A stretch of 64,000 nt of DNA from Lojkania enalia (Eukaryota > Ascomycota > Dothideomycetes > Pleosporales). The first letter of the stretch is position 1, and every line of letters begins with the position of its first letter. Positions 10,258 to 21,408 of this stretch are shown piece by piece. The position numbers and the translations under genes are program-made. The notes under the pieces were generated by a model. It was not told the origin of the DNA. It did no database searches and saw only the letters and a program-made list of their open reading frames with translations. The stretch is taken from positions 34,146-98,145 of the forward strand of contig ML986765.1 of the NCBI GenBank assembly GCA_010094045.1, read 5' to 3'.

Positions 10258-11414
10258 GATGGAAACTTGTCGTGGGTGTCTATTTCTAGACGTCCAAAGA
10301 CGTGCTAGACGTGTGGCAGCAATACCGTGGCGGTGTGGTACCGTAAAGCCTTAGGTGTTGGTTGTGCTCGCCGTAGCAAAGATTGACTTTAGTTGGGATG
10401 CTTACTTCATTCACTCGTTAGCTTACTCTAAATTATTTTTTACCAATGGCATACTTTGTTTTCATACCAACTGTTTTACGAATTTCACTCCGCTCTTTTC
10501 GATTCTTACAATAAATCTCACGTAAGAAACTACCTTCATTTAGAAGTATGGTGCAAGTTTCAACAGCCTAATCATCTAGCTAGCTCGGCGTATGGCGAGT
10601 CCTATCAATTATCCCGGTGATTGAGACAGGTGATAGCGTTACTAAATCCCTTCCTTAGTAATACTAGTTTGTGGAAACGATAATATTCTAGTTTCTCGCT
10701 AGAGGTCTCTGTTCTATAGCTAGTTTACCGTACAATTTGACCTCTCGGGTGATCCTACGGTGTGTCTCTGAGAGAAATGATTTCAGACTGCTTATAAATT
10801 GCTAGAACTCCCTTTTCACAATTACTCCTACGCTTTACAACTCAAGCTCTAAATTTCAATTCTCCTCGCTCGAGAGACAGAACTGAGCGTATATTGCCTT
10901 CTCTTATAGTTCTGTCAATCAAGCGCACCTACTAACATAGCTACGACAAGGTTTACACTTTACACCCGATATGTGTGCTACGACGACTATCCTTATCAAT
11001 CTCATAGCTTTTGCGATAGAAACAGTTCTCAACGTCGCCCCGGGCACTTGACCCCTTGACGCATCCGTCAACGCCTCAAACCCCGGAAATGGGGTAGGCC
11101 ATGTCCAAATGATGGAACATGTAGAATGGGAGAAGGCTTTATGGAGAGGAATCCAATTTTCAGCGGCGGGCTTCCTGGACGACCGGAACATACTATCGTT
11201 ACTCAAACCACCAGGTTTTCCCGGCCGAAGCTCTTTCGACGAATTGGGTATATGACCGAGCCATGTAAAGCAAATAATGAGACAATGATTGATAGAGCAC
11301 ATTGGCAGATCTTGCAAAATGGGGCTGGGAGAAATCTGTGCTCCACGTTAGGTGGCGTGATTTCAAAAGTTCATGCCTTGGCTTCGCGCATGTACTGCGG
11401 GACTTAGGTGTATC
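10258..11414. other. Intergenic, no gene recognised
   Basis: About 1.15 kb with overlapping short frames on both strands near 10.9-11.4 kb, none with recognisable family content. Some may be relics of a mobile element flanking the MITE at 11415. Confidence 0.4.
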
Positions 11415-11560
11415 TGTCACATGTTTCTACTATCCTATTATAGTTGGTCTATTTTCAGGCCTATATAGTCTCGTCATTGCCAGCTTCTAGCGAAACAGGC
11501 CACTTACCCTCCAATACATCAATATTTGCCTCAGCAATTGATGCTCCCTGATACGCGACA
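11415..11560 (+). mobile_element. MITE copy 1 (about 146 bp), overlapping the 3' end of the chitin-binding gene
   Basis: Starts TGTCACAT and ends in CGCGACA, which reads TGTCGCG on the other strand: imperfect terminal inverted repeats. It shares the whole internal sequence (TTCAGGCCTATATA, CATCAATATTTGCCT and others) with copies at 40734 and 52071. No transposase is encoded. No target duplication is obvious. In the opposite orientation this copy carries an open frame that forms the last ~32 codons and the stop of the neighbouring gene. Confidence 0.75.
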
Positions 11561-12814
11561 AAAACTAGCGAGGCTATGAGCGTATCGTCCAGGTAGAGGT
11601 CGATGTTGCAATTGGTATCTGGGTTTCTACTCGATTGCACCCCAGCTGAGGCTTGAATTGCGGTGCCCGAAGGAGTTTGAATGTCTTGCTGGAGAGCAGT
11701 GAATGTGATTTCATTGTACTCGTAGCTATAAGTGTAAAAATAGCCTGACGCATCATGTCCCGGCTGGTTCATTATGACAGTACTCCATAAGCCGGTGGTT
11801 AAGAAACTCCTGAAATCCATTCCGAACTCAAACGAGGGATTTTGGACAAGATTGGTCTGAGTAGGGCAGGCTGATGAGCTCGATATAAGAGTACTGGCTG
11901 TGCTCAGCATTTCTATGGTTGAAGACGAGGTCGGCGATGCTGTTTCGCTGCATGGGGTCGAGAAAACTAAGGGCGGCCCTATGTCCTTTGGATTAGCCGC
12001 CGTTAAAAGTGGGCAGGTCAAGCTGGTAGTTGTCGAGCTGGAGCTTGACGGGCTTGACCAGGAAGTGGAAGGTATAGAGCCTGAGGGGCTCGAGGTCGAA
12101 GTCAGTGAAGAAGAGGCATCATCGCTCCAGGTACCGAAGCCCGATTGGCACCCTTTTCCACAATAAGCATCGGTTTCTCCACTATGTGACGTCAAATATG
12201 ATTTAAAGTGTCTGCGGCAGGGGCAAATAGACGTACCAGTAAGAATATTTACTGCAACAATTTCCCCATTGTGAGCTTTGATAAGTGAACCCAAAGCCTG
12301 TTCCACATCGCGCGTTTGTAGTTACTTTGAAAGTAGGGGATGGGATTGGAAAAGATGATGTAGGAGTTGAAGTGGTAGAACTAATGCTAGACGTCAATAA
12401 AGGGGATGGAGAGTCCGAGCATGTTCCAAACGCGGAATTGCATCCAGTGCTACAGAAGGCGGAAGTGCTACCACACCATCCATACTGGCTGCAACAATTT
12501 CCGAACGAAGAGTTCAAGCAAGTGAATCCTTTTCTTCCTCCACAAGTACCATCATTTGATATTATCGCTAGGCTAACCGAAGGCGAAGGAGTGGGATCGG
12601 AGTTGCATTTCCCATAACCGGACTGACATCCTGCTCCATAGTAATCCGTCGTAGAGCCACAATAGTTGTATTTGAAGCAACAATCGCCAAATCTGCCATC
12701 TTCGCAAGTGAGACCAAATCGAGGACCGCAGCGACCCGAACGACTAACGTCGAGGGCGCTGGAAAATGGTAAAATGGCGACAGCTATAATAGCCCAAATG
12801 AGTGTCGTGTACAT
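11461..12814 (-). CDS. Secreted chitin-binding protein with three hevein-type (CBM18) domains and a MITE-derived tail
   Basis: Exons 12814-12237 and 12181-11461 around a 55-nt intron encode 432 residues; the junction restores KYSYCGETDAYCGKGC of domain 3. Order: signal peptide (about 1-20), hevein-like domains at roughly 25-71, 86-133 and 166-215, a Ser/Thr/Pro linker, then an NPSFE-started beta-sandwich-like module ending at LYLDDTLIASLVF. Hevein domains bind chitin; secreted fungal members may shield hyphal chitin or act in wall assembly. Domain 1 has Tyr for the sixth Cys; domain 3 has Tyr for the second and Trp for the eighth, so two domains are missing disulfides. The last ~32 residues and stop lie inside a MITE, so the final module looks truncated. 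Confidence 0.82.
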
Positions 12815-14868
12815 TTCGGAATTAAGACTAAATGTCTACCAAGTATGTGAAAATACCGAAAAGGACGTGACGCGAGAGCGAAGCCCGCACTAAACGAGTG
12901 ACTGGCGGAATGAAAAAAGCTTATAGAATTGATCAAAGGACTGTATCGGCCACCATACACGACACAAAGGGAAGAAAATCAGTAAGACATGCGGCGGTAC
13001 TAGGGGGGCTATGAATGCTTTGCTAGACCAGTACTGTCAATATTATTGCCCGTGGAACCCAAAGGGGAGGTCCAGGTGCGCCACAGAGGACCTCATTGAG
13101 CAAGCGAAGCCACTTCGGGAGCCTTACAGGTAGCCACAATCAACGTTTGACCTGTTACAACAGCCTCGTCTTCGACACGATGCAATTTGGCGCACGGCAT
13201 GTGGAGACGGACAAGGAGAGCTGGATTGTATTTGGTGCAAGCGGGAGGCAGAGCCCCCGACCGGGCACTGCTAGCGCCACAGAATCGGAAATTCAGGGTA
13301 AGACTAATTTACACTTCATGTTGGCACTTGAGACGTTCGAGGAATTTTTGGCGATCACCATGCTTTACTTTGGTGCAGCCCCAAAAATGGCTCGCGATTG
13401 GAGGATTTCAATGACATTCAGATAATTCGAATATTCAGAGCTGGCCTCAGGGCTGCTGAGGATGTGTTGTTCAAAGAAAGGTACATGTTGATAGATTGCT
13501 GAAGGGGTGTGGAGGACCGTAGGTGTAGAAGGACGGGATTTTGTGCTGATGTTGTGCTTGGGGCGTATGTGAGATCCACGATCCGAAGATTTGGTTGTAG
13601 CCTAGGACTTGTTCAGGGAAAACAATCTACATAGAAAATATGCGCGGAACACATTAGCTCCTCATCATATTATAAGATCTCCAGGCTTCTCAATTTCGAT
13701 AATTAGTCTAGCCAACCAGCTATTTACGTCTTCTGAAAGTTTCGGCTGCAATGTTCTGGCGGCAAACGTCTGCCACTGCGGAAGTCACAAGCCCACACAG
13801 CGCCTTCGCTCCACTACTGCTCACAAGCGTGTACAGCTCTCCATGCTAAATCATATTCGGACTTTTCGCAACGTTCAGAGCTTATCTAGACCTTGGAGGA
13901 AGCCATTCGGCATTCGCTGCTTTAAATCCAGCGACTTAGGATCCTCAACAGTTCGAGAAAACATTAATATGGTTAGAGAAACAAGATTCTGCGCTAATGG
14001 CCATCTATCTACTCAAATTAACATTTGCCTCTCCACTGCTCAGCAAATTCATACCCACCCCCAGTCACAGCAATGCGGGACCCTCGGCCCGCCATCTAGA
14101 ACCGGGTCCTCAACGCTATGAACTCCAAGACACGATTGCAAATCCCATTATAAAGTGCTGTGCAAAACGCCAATTTCTAGTCCCGCTAGCGGCCACTCGA
14201 CCAGTATATGCCCTTCCGGCCCTATCACTCCCTTACTCATCGCTACATACGATCAAGTCCATTCACCATCTAAACCCAATAAAACTTCCTATTATCCCTA
14301 CACGCCCTGTACTTCCTATATGCTGCCACAGTCGAGCCCCCGCAAGGGGACCATCTACCGAGACGAAAAGCTTTCCAATATTTACTATCAATATTTCAGA
14401 AATTAGAGCGGATTGGCTCTGCGGACAAGGTCGAGGAATTGTAAGTTGAGCATAGAACGTGTTGGAAGGCCTCTATAGGAATTGGAGGCTAAGCGTAACG
14501 GTGGTTATGAGAACAGCGAGGTGGACTGGACACGGTGGTTAATTAACGTATTGCGTGCATTTGAGTGTGTGTCTGCTGTATACCAAGGTATGGGATGGGC
14601 TTGTTCTATTTCCTGGCTGTGGCTCAGTTTCGTTGGTAGTCGTGTCTTGTACGCATCAAACCCCCAAACTTTAGATGTTTTTCCGAACGAAGAAATTACA
14701 GCGAATCCGCTGCATCACTATCATGCCACAAAACCAAGCACGCCCGACAGCTAAAAGGAATTTTCATTCTCACTCGCCAGTAGACCATAGCAGACTATCT
14801 TACACCGCTACATTGCACCATCCAATTCCTTAAATGGCTTCCTAATCTCAATATGCGCATGCATCAAC
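12815..14868. other. Intergenic, about 2 kb without a supported gene
   Basis: Several overlapping frames of 80-170 codons exist on the plus strand between 13.1 and 14.75 kb. None shows a family motif, signal peptide or plausible splice partners. Treated as non-coding. Confidence 0.45.
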
Positions 14869-15460
14869 CTATAGCTTAGCCCCCGTCTGCGCCTTCTTAA
14901 GAATAGGTTCCATCTTCGTCGCCTTCATAACATCCCCCCTCACCTTCAACTTGCCGCTCATAAACAGCTTCTGCGCATTCGCCTTGCCGGCGATCAGGCT
15001 CTGGAAATCCTTGTCGCTGAGAACAAGTGTGACGTTGGCCTTCTTGCCCTCGGGCGCATCGCCTTTGCCTACAGTCCCCGTCTCTTTGAGGTCGATGTAC
15101 CACGATTCCGCCTCCTCGCCGTTTTTAAGCTGGAATGCGAAGATAGCGCCGCCTTTTTTGATGGCGTCTTTGCGGTCGGCGGGGTTTGAGGAGAGGGATT
15201 GAGAGATGGCGTCGAAGGCGGCGGAGGAGGGGAATTTGTCTGTTAAACTCCGCGTAAGCGGATGCTTCGGTATAAAAGGAAGAGAGGGGTGCGGCAGGAT
15301 TTTTAGACGGGGATTAAGAGGCTGGACAAGCTGCTGAAGATAATCCATTGTACGGTAATGGAAGAGCCTAGCGAGGAGTGACTGCATAGCATGGCCCACT
15401 TCTCAACCCGCAAGAACAGCTACAAGGAAAGACAGAACACAGACCTGATTTGAGAGACAT
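14869..15460 (-). CDS. SCP2-domain sterol/lipid carrier protein (Pox18-like, peroxisomal type)
   Basis: A 16-nt first exon (15460-15445, MSLKS) joins across a 205-nt intron to exon 2 (15239-14869), giving 128 residues starting MSLKSDKFPSSAAFDAI, almost the standard start of fungal Pox18 proteins. The rest is the complete SCP2 fold: KKGGAIFAFQLKNG, WYIDLKETGTVGKG, ANVTLVLSDKDFQSL, GKANAQKLFMSGKLKVRGD, MKATKMEPILKKAQ. These small proteins bind fatty-acyl and sterol ligands, typically in peroxisomes. The ending -AKL is a PTS1-like tripeptide. The donor is GTCTGT, unusual but also used in the lipase model in this window. Confidence 0.92.
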
Positions 15461-16058
15461 TGTGGCTATATGGGCGACTTTTGACGGATTTGACGGATGG
15501 TTGAAGGGCGGACTAGCAGGTATGACAGACTGGATGACAGGCGCGGGACCGTGTGGGCGATTGTGGGTATTTGAAGGCTGGTGGTGTCCGGGAATGGCAG
15601 AATCTGGGGAAAGCTGCGCGCATGTGAATGCGATGCCGCCGCCAAGCCCGCTAGCCACGAGCCGAGGCTGTGACGTTTTGTGTGCACGCGGACAAGTAGA
15701 TGCACCGAGCAGATCGCGGACTAGCCTTCTTGGGATATGATATTGCGATGGTGTGCTGGTGAGATTTGCACATGAAACTCAATTTTGTGATATTGTGGAG
15801 TATTGGACTTCGGCGGTGAGCTTTCTTGATCGAGGTCGAGATGATGGATATGAATAAGCTACGCGTGGGACCGCGTCTTTACAGCCTCGATCATGGCAGC
15901 CATGCATGACGTTAGCTAACACCCTGGACGATGCGTTCTCTATCGCGGCTTTGCAACTGACATACATGCATAACGATTCACATTTCTAGCTCTCAATTCC
16001 AGCAATATTCCCACTTTTTCAGCCTAACCTTCATCGGCCGGTGCCATATTCACCCCGC
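15461..16058. other. Divergent promoter region, SCP2 gene and HET gene
   Basis: About 600 bases between two divergent start codons. Frames here are short and mutually overlapping; nothing is assigned. Confidence 0.5.
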
Positions 16059-18254
16059 ATGGAGAACGATCTCCAGCTTACATTCGGGCAAATCTTCAAT
16101 AACAACCTCGATGCCCTTCACAGTCAATTGCTGGAGATACAACACATCCAAGCGAACCGCTTAGACTCCGAAAAATGGGTCCAGCGTTTACGCTTCCTAG
16201 ATATATCGTGTTTACCCGATCTCGCCGACAACTCATCATTACGTGCCCACAAAGTGCGACGAGGGAGAAGCCACAACTCTGTCCGCGCCAGACCCACCTA
16301 CCATCTAACCATCCCCCTCACCTCTCGCACATCCATTCACCAAAACACCGAGTACGTAGCCGTATCATGGCCCTGGGGCGCCGCGAAGGAGCCTCATGCT
16401 CCATCCCGTTTCACATTTGATGTCCAGCGACGGAGCTCCAGGGTGCCGCATAAGAGCGAGTTTCCAGACCATTTTATGGAGAGGGTGCTGCGATTTGCGC
16501 AGTTTGTTAAGATTGATTATATATGGGTGGACAAGGAGAGTATATACCAGGACAATTCGCGGGACAAGGACCTAGGCGTGCAGATCATGGATGTCGTGTA
16601 TGGATACAGCACCTCTGCAGCCGGCTTGTTGACAACGCAGATCGAGCACCAGCATGATATCGACGCGCTCTCTGCGCTGTTATCTCGCGAAATTTTTGTC
16701 CATCCAGGAGATACGCAGAATCCGCAGTTCAACCTGCATGAGGGACACAAGACACTAATTGCGATTGAGAAAGTTGTGGAGAGGATTCTGGCAGATAAGT
16801 GGTGGGAGCGGGCGTGGATATTTCAGGAAGACCATCTGGCAAGCGATAGAATGGTTTTACTTGTCCCACACTCGGCGGACATTGATAAAAGCGGACACCA
16901 TGGCTTTGGCAACATAGAAGGCGAGTTGCTGATCAAGTTGCCTGAGTTCAAGCAGGCTGTTACGCTATTCTGTATCGCCGCTAGACCGAATAAGATTTAT
17001 ATCGAGCAGTGGATGCGCAAGGCGAAGCAGTACAATATCTGGAACAAACGTATCTACCGGACAACGCCCCCTGCCCCTCAAACCTCATCCTCGACCACCC
17101 AAACAATATCCTCGTACCCAACCACAACCCTCAGCATCCTCGAAGGCATCTGCCACCGCGACATCGCCAAAGAAGAAGACCGTATCGCCATCCTCGCCAA
17201 TGCTGCCAAATTTTCCACAAGAATAGACATTAGCCCAAGCTCCCAGCTTCTCTCCTCCCCGCACAGCCTCTCCGCCGCCCTTCTAACCCTCATCCTGCTG
17301 AACGGCGAGATTCTCAAGGATAGCTGCAAGCCTAGCATGCCCCAAGGCGACATCCTAAATCACACCCTACTCTCCTACCTTAAAGCATGCCAGGCCCAGC
17401 TCATCGCCCCCAGCAGCCACTTCTCCCAAACCTATATCGACCACTGCCGCTTCAACGCCCCTCTAATCACGCGCGCTGGGCTACTAGTCCCCGGCTTCCT
17501 CTTCCGCCTCCTATCTCCTATCCCGTCGCTCACCCCATTCACACTACCTGTGGAAAAGCGCTGGGCTCTGCGTCTCGATGACCAGCATGCCCGCGGCAAA
17601 TTGTCAAGTGGACAGTATAATGCCATCGTCCTCCTCATTATCCACTTAAAGGCATTCTACCGCCCCAATCTCCCCTTCGCACGCTTCCTCACTACCCAAC
17701 TCTCTCAGTCCGCATACCGCAAACATCCGCAAACGGCCCCATGCGTACAATATATCCGGAAGAACCTGTCTGCGCTAGCAGCGGCGCTGATGAATGGCAC
17801 GCCTGTCCAACTCGCGAGGCTGGAAAACTCTTCGCCTTCCTTCTCTTTCTCCAATGAGGACGACAACAAAGAGGGGGAAGAGGAAGGGGAACCGGAGCCC
17901 TCGGCCATCTTCATACTCCCGCCCCAAAGCAGCAGCCACGTATTCACGGCCTGGGACAACGGGCTTCAGGGCCAGGGCATGGAGCGCCTGGCCTCGCTTC
18001 AAGTCCGCATGTGCCGCCAACCAGTTGATTCTTCTTCGTCATCATCTTCATCCGGAAGCCAGACCTCGTTATTCAGCAGCAAGGATGCGGATTCGAGCAG
18101 CGACAGCAATCTAGACATCGAGGCCGATGCCGTGTTCCTGCGCTGCAGGGGGTGGGTGAACGGGGTGTGGTGTGTGCGTGGGAAGAGAGTGAGGAAGTGT
18201 GTGGTTGCGGTGCCGGGGTTGTCGGATATGGACGATTTCGACGAAGGAGAATGA
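16059..18254 (+). CDS. HET-domain (heterokaryon incompatibility-like) protein
   Basis: Intronless, 731 residues from the ATG at 16059; six upstream in-frame codons begin with GTG and are not used. HET landmarks are YVAVSWPWG (about 99-107, usual form YxALSYxWG), IDYIWVDKESIYQDN (about 152-166, usual form LWIDxLCIxQDD) and WWERAWIFQEDH (about 248-259, usual form RxWTxQE). The ~470-residue remainder has no recognisable repeat or NTPase domain; its last part is rich in Ser, Asp and Glu. HET domains, related to TIR folds, trigger regulated cell death upon non-self recognition, but many such proteins have no assigned partner. It converges with the F-box-like gene; a decayed HET gene lies near 58.5 kb. 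Confidence 0.88.
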   Translation: MENDLQLTFGQIFNNNLDALHSQLLEIQHIQANRLDSEKWVQRLRFLDISCLPDLADNSSLRAHKVRRGRSHNSVRARPTYHLTIPLTSRTSIHQNTEYVAVSWPWGAAKEPHAPSRFTFDVQRRSSRVPHKSEFPDHFMERVLRFAQFVKIDYIWVDKESIYQDNSRDKDLGVQIMDVVYGYSTSAAGLLTTQIEHQHDIDALSALLSREIFVHPGDTQNPQFNLHEGHKTLIAIEKVVERILADKWWERAWIFQEDHLASDRMVLLVPHSADIDKSGHHGFGNIEGELLIKLPEFKQAVTLFCIAARPNKIYIEQWMRKAKQYNIWNKRIYRTTPPAPQTSSSTTQTISSYPTTTLSILEGICHRDIAKEEDRIAILANAAKFSTRIDISPSSQLLSSPHSLSAALLTLILLNGEILKDSCKPSMPQGDILNHTLLSYLKACQAQLIAPSSHFSQTYIDHCRFNAPLITRAGLLVPGFLFRLLSPIPSLTPFTLPVEKRWALRLDDQHARGKLSSGQYNAIVLLIIHLKAFYRPNLPFARFLTTQLSQSAYRKHPQTAPCVQYIRKNLSALAAALMNGTPVQLARLENSSPSFSFSNEDDNKEGEEEGEPEPSAIFILPPQSSSHVFTAWDNGLQGQGMERLASLQVRMCRQPVDSSSSSSSSGSQTSLFSSKDADSSSDSNLDIEADAVFLRCRGWVNGVWCVRGKRVRKCVVAVPGLSDMDDFDEGE

Positions 18255-18700
18255 GGAGGAGAATGGGTATGATAGTTAGGCACTTCACCATCAATAGTTG
18301 TTATGATTGATGATTGATAATTAATGATTTACGAGAATATATTGTATATAGCATACGAATATAGCAAAGCAAAAAAACCAAAAAAAAAAAAAAAAATTCC
18401 ATAGCATTAAAGAATGTGTGGTGCGGAAGTATCGTCGTTCGTCGTCTCGCAAAAGGATCGTATATACATAAAACATAAGCCGCCATGCTCATCTCGGCCG
18501 TGAGTCATAGTCGTCAAAACAAATAGAAAGATCGAGAAGGTAGAAAGATGGAAGAACACCGTGGCAAATCATGGTCCGGACCCCTCCTAGAGGTGACCAA
18601 TGCTCGACACGCCAGGTACCCAACATATACCCTATCCCAACCCAACCGAAACTCCATCCCCATGCACAGGCCTGACCCTTTCACCCAAGACACGCAATGA
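18255..18700. other. Convergent 3' intergenic region with a poly-A run
   Basis: About 450 bases between the converging HET and F-box-like genes. A near-pure A tract of about 20 bases lies at 18377-18397. It presumably contains the 3' ends of both transcripts. Confidence 0.5.
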
Positions 18701-20368
18701 TTACTTCCACGACGGGAAGATCGAGCCGCGCAGGAACCTGCGCATATGCTCACCGCTACCCGCCCAAAAGCTTTCCTTCGCACTCTTCTTCGCCTGCGGA
18801 CACTGGCCGCCTTTTGACAGCCACCTCGACAACGTGCCCTTCTTTTCCCTCACCTCGTCCACACTCCCATTCATCTCATCGAGCAACGGGCCCATAATCC
18901 TGGGCTCAGCGTCACAGGGGCTCAGCACAATGGGTACGTCCATGACCTCCTCCGCTCTCTCCTTCCATGCCGCGTTGCCGGCGATCCGGGTCAGCGGCTC
19001 GAGCGCGTCATCCCAATTACCCTGCCTGAGCTTCACATCCTCAAAGCTGAACTCCACGAGCGTGCGTCGATGCTTCGATATGAAGTCCGCAATCTGGCTC
19101 GAGTCCATGACGGCGTTTTCCAGCTCCATGTACCGCAGCCGCGCGAACTTAAGGGGGCGGGGCCCGCGCACTTGTCCGCGTTGCGAGGGGTGCAGCATTG
19201 TCTCTTCAATGGGCAGCATGCAGGGTTCTTTGTCGAGGCTGAGGGGCGAGGGACCCCGGTCGCCTTTCCAGCGGAAGAAGAGCCGTGTTAGGCCGTGGGA
19301 CAACGTGCGGAGGTAGGCGTGTAGGATGCGTAGGTGCTCGAGGGACTGCGCGCGGACGCGTGGCGAGGGCGAAGTGAATGGGATGCTCTCCATGCAGATA
19401 TTCAATCGTCGGATCTGTGCCCAGCGTTTGGATGAGGAAGGTGTGCTGCCGAAGCCGAACATGGGATGCAGGTAGAGGAGGCCGCCAGAGTGGATGGGTA
19501 GCAAAGAGAGGGTAGAAAGGGAGAAGAGTGGTGCACGCTCAATCGCAATTCTCAGAGAAATTAACGCGTAGTCGACGGCGTTCCGCCGGTAGCGAGCTGC
19601 TTTGTCAAAGCCCGGACACGAGATCTTGAGATGCGTCATGTTCACCATTTCTGATATTGCAGACACGAAGGCGGGCACGTTTGTTGCGGCATGGAATAGT
19701 GGAGGATATTGTCTGATTAGGAGGTCATCCAATTCCTGAGACCCGTATTTTGGCTGCTTTTCCTGGCCGGGAATATTCAGCGGGGTGAGGAGTTGGGGCT
19801 CGTAGAGGAATTGCTTTTCGGAGCCGGTTAGGGGGTCGATGATGGGTGGGAGGAAAGTCTCCGGGCCATGGGGCATGTGGAAGGTGAATGTCTTCACGTG
19901 ACGGCCTATACGGGAGAGTGCCTCAAGTCTGGCAGGCTTGCTGAAAGTTGAGGGCTTGAAGGTAACAGTGAGGTATTCGAAGAGATATGGCGCAGCGCGT
20001 GCGGAGAAGTCATGGCAGACTAGGCGCAAGTTTGGCAAATCCTCCTGCTCGACCTGGGCAAGAAGGGCCTCGCGACAGGTCTCGTTCTCCCAGAATCGCA
20101 GGAAGGTTGGGTTGCTAGAGAGAACGAGGCTGCAGATGGAGCTGTTCTGGCGAGTCACTGCGCAAAGGTCAGGATTTGGTAGAGATGTGGGCACAATGGG
20201 GCTCTCACATCTCCCATCGACAGTGGTCGCCGGAGTCAGAGGGATCTCTCCGAACAGTAGCTTTGAGCTGGAGCGCGACACTGTTGTTGCCTGGCTCGCA
20301 TAGCTGCTCTGGCTCTCGCCTGAGACAGATCGCTTCAGCGACGGCGGCGCTGGACGTTGAGAATGCAT
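18701..20368 (-). CDS. F-box/LRR-like fungal protein of unknown target
   Basis: Intronless, 555 residues from the ATG at 20368. The first ~80 residues are Ser-rich and probably disordered. Then comes CREALLAQVEQEDLPNLRLV with HDFSARAAPYLFEYLTVTF, the pattern of a degenerate fungal F-box-like start (short helix, leucine-rich loop, ARxPYLFExLxV). Spaced leucine segments follow (MTHLKISCPGF, WAQIRRLNICME, LKFARLRYMELENAVM, RTLVEFSFEDVKL), consistent with irregular leucine-rich repeats. Such proteins can recruit substrates to SCF ubiquitin ligases, but the F-box is weak. It ends about 450 bp from the convergent HET gene. Confidence 0.7.
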   Translation of the reverse strand: MHSQRPAPPSLKRSVSGESQSSYASQATTVSRSSSKLLFGEIPLTPATTVDGRCESPIVPTSLPNPDLCAVTRQNSSICSLVLSSNPTFLRFWENETCREALLAQVEQEDLPNLRLVCHDFSARAAPYLFEYLTVTFKPSTFSKPARLEALSRIGRHVKTFTFHMPHGPETFLPPIIDPLTGSEKQFLYEPQLLTPLNIPGQEKQPKYGSQELDDLLIRQYPPLFHAATNVPAFVSAISEMVNMTHLKISCPGFDKAARYRRNAVDYALISLRIAIERAPLFSLSTLSLLPIHSGGLLYLHPMFGFGSTPSSSKRWAQIRRLNICMESIPFTSPSPRVRAQSLEHLRILHAYLRTLSHGLTRLFFRWKGDRGPSPLSLDKEPCMLPIEETMLHPSQRGQVRGPRPLKFARLRYMELENAVMDSSQIADFISKHRRTLVEFSFEDVKLRQGNWDDALEPLTRIAGNAAWKERAEEVMDVPIVLSPCDAEPRIMGPLLDEMNGSVDEVREKKGTLSRWLSKGGQCPQAKKSAKESFWAGSGEHMRRFLRGSIFPSWK

Positions 20369-20826
20369 TCAAAAAAATCGATTCATGAAAAGCGCAAAGA
20401 GATTTTCAATTTCGATCGCGATAGCAAGAATCGAGCGGACAAGACCTCAGGAGCATCAGGCATCGCGACTGGCCGCATCGTCGACCTATTTACCGCGGAT
20501 GGGCGGGAGGGGGGACCTGCCACACGTGAGACGCAAGTGTGAGTCAAAGGCATGCTCTCTAAGCGCTCTCAGCTTTGCGACCTTCTGAATTGCTGGATTT
20601 GGGCAGAGTATTGAGCAGAAATCACGACCATTCCACGGTGTCGCGGGCGTGTTTATAGACATCTTCGACGTGCCCGACGTGATGACTGGTCTGCGCGCTG
20701 GGGCCTGGATGCCGGCTTGAAACGTTTCGCTGGCTCTGGCCTATCGGGCGAATGCAAACAGCGGACGGCGTAGGATTCTCGTGCAGTAGTCTATGCAGTG
20801 TGAAAAGGAACGAGGTGGCTGGAAGC

Positions 20827-21045
20827 GGGCAAAGTCGGTGAGAGGCGCCAAGCCAGATGCACTGCTCCCAACCCGTCTTAAAGCGTTTCCACCACGCGAC
20901 GATTGACGCGAAGTTGTCGAATGAACGAAACAATCAGCCACATTTTCTAAACAAAAGGGCCTTCTGACGTTGAAACACGCGCCGATGAGGAAGCACAAAT
21001 TAACCTTGAAAACCTACCGTGGTTATCGATTGCTACCCGCTTGCT
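20827..21045 (+). repeat. Diverged direct repeat, copy A
   Basis: Shares with 21177-21408 a series of blocks in the same order: GGTGAGAGGYGCCAAGCCAG, CTGCTCCCAA, TAAAGCGTTTCCACCAC, GATTGACGCGAA, CAAA-A segments, GCGCCGATSAGGAAGC and TATCGAT--GTACCCGCT-type ends. Copies are offset by 350 bp and differ by small indels. No coding potential is evident. Confidence 0.7.
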
Positions 21046-21176
21046 GCCCGCTCAGACGGCAGCCTCAATTGGCGCGAAACGACACGCAAGTTACAGCAGC
21101 AGACTGCTGTGGTACTTGATGCTTCAAAGGAGTGCTAAGAATCTGTTCCGTACAAGCAGCTCCCACTTCCCACTTA

Positions 21177-21408
21177 GGGGCACAGTTGGTGAGAGGTGCC
21201 AAGCCAGATGCAGTGCTCCCAAACCATTCTAAAGCGTTTCCACCACACGGAGCCACTGCGGTGATTGACGCGAACACGTCGAATAAACAAAACATACCAC
21301 CACACATCCCAAACAAAACAGACCCTTTCCACCCAAACATGCGCCGATCAGGAAGCCCAGTGCTCGGGAACAAGAGCACGATACTCCGGCTATCGATAAG
21401 TACCCGCT
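21177..21408 (+). repeat. Diverged direct repeat, copy B
   Basis: Second copy of the block at 20827-21045. It carries about 10 extra bases (GAGCCACTGCG region) relative to copy A. It may be a partial tandem duplication or a remnant of a larger repeat. Confidence 0.7.

Noticed and set aside
13609..14449. Plus-strand frames of 150-170 codons
   Set aside because: No recognisable motif, uncertain starts and no matching splice partners.
18600..19316. 238-codon plus-strand frame
   Set aside because: Antisense shadow of the F-box-like gene.
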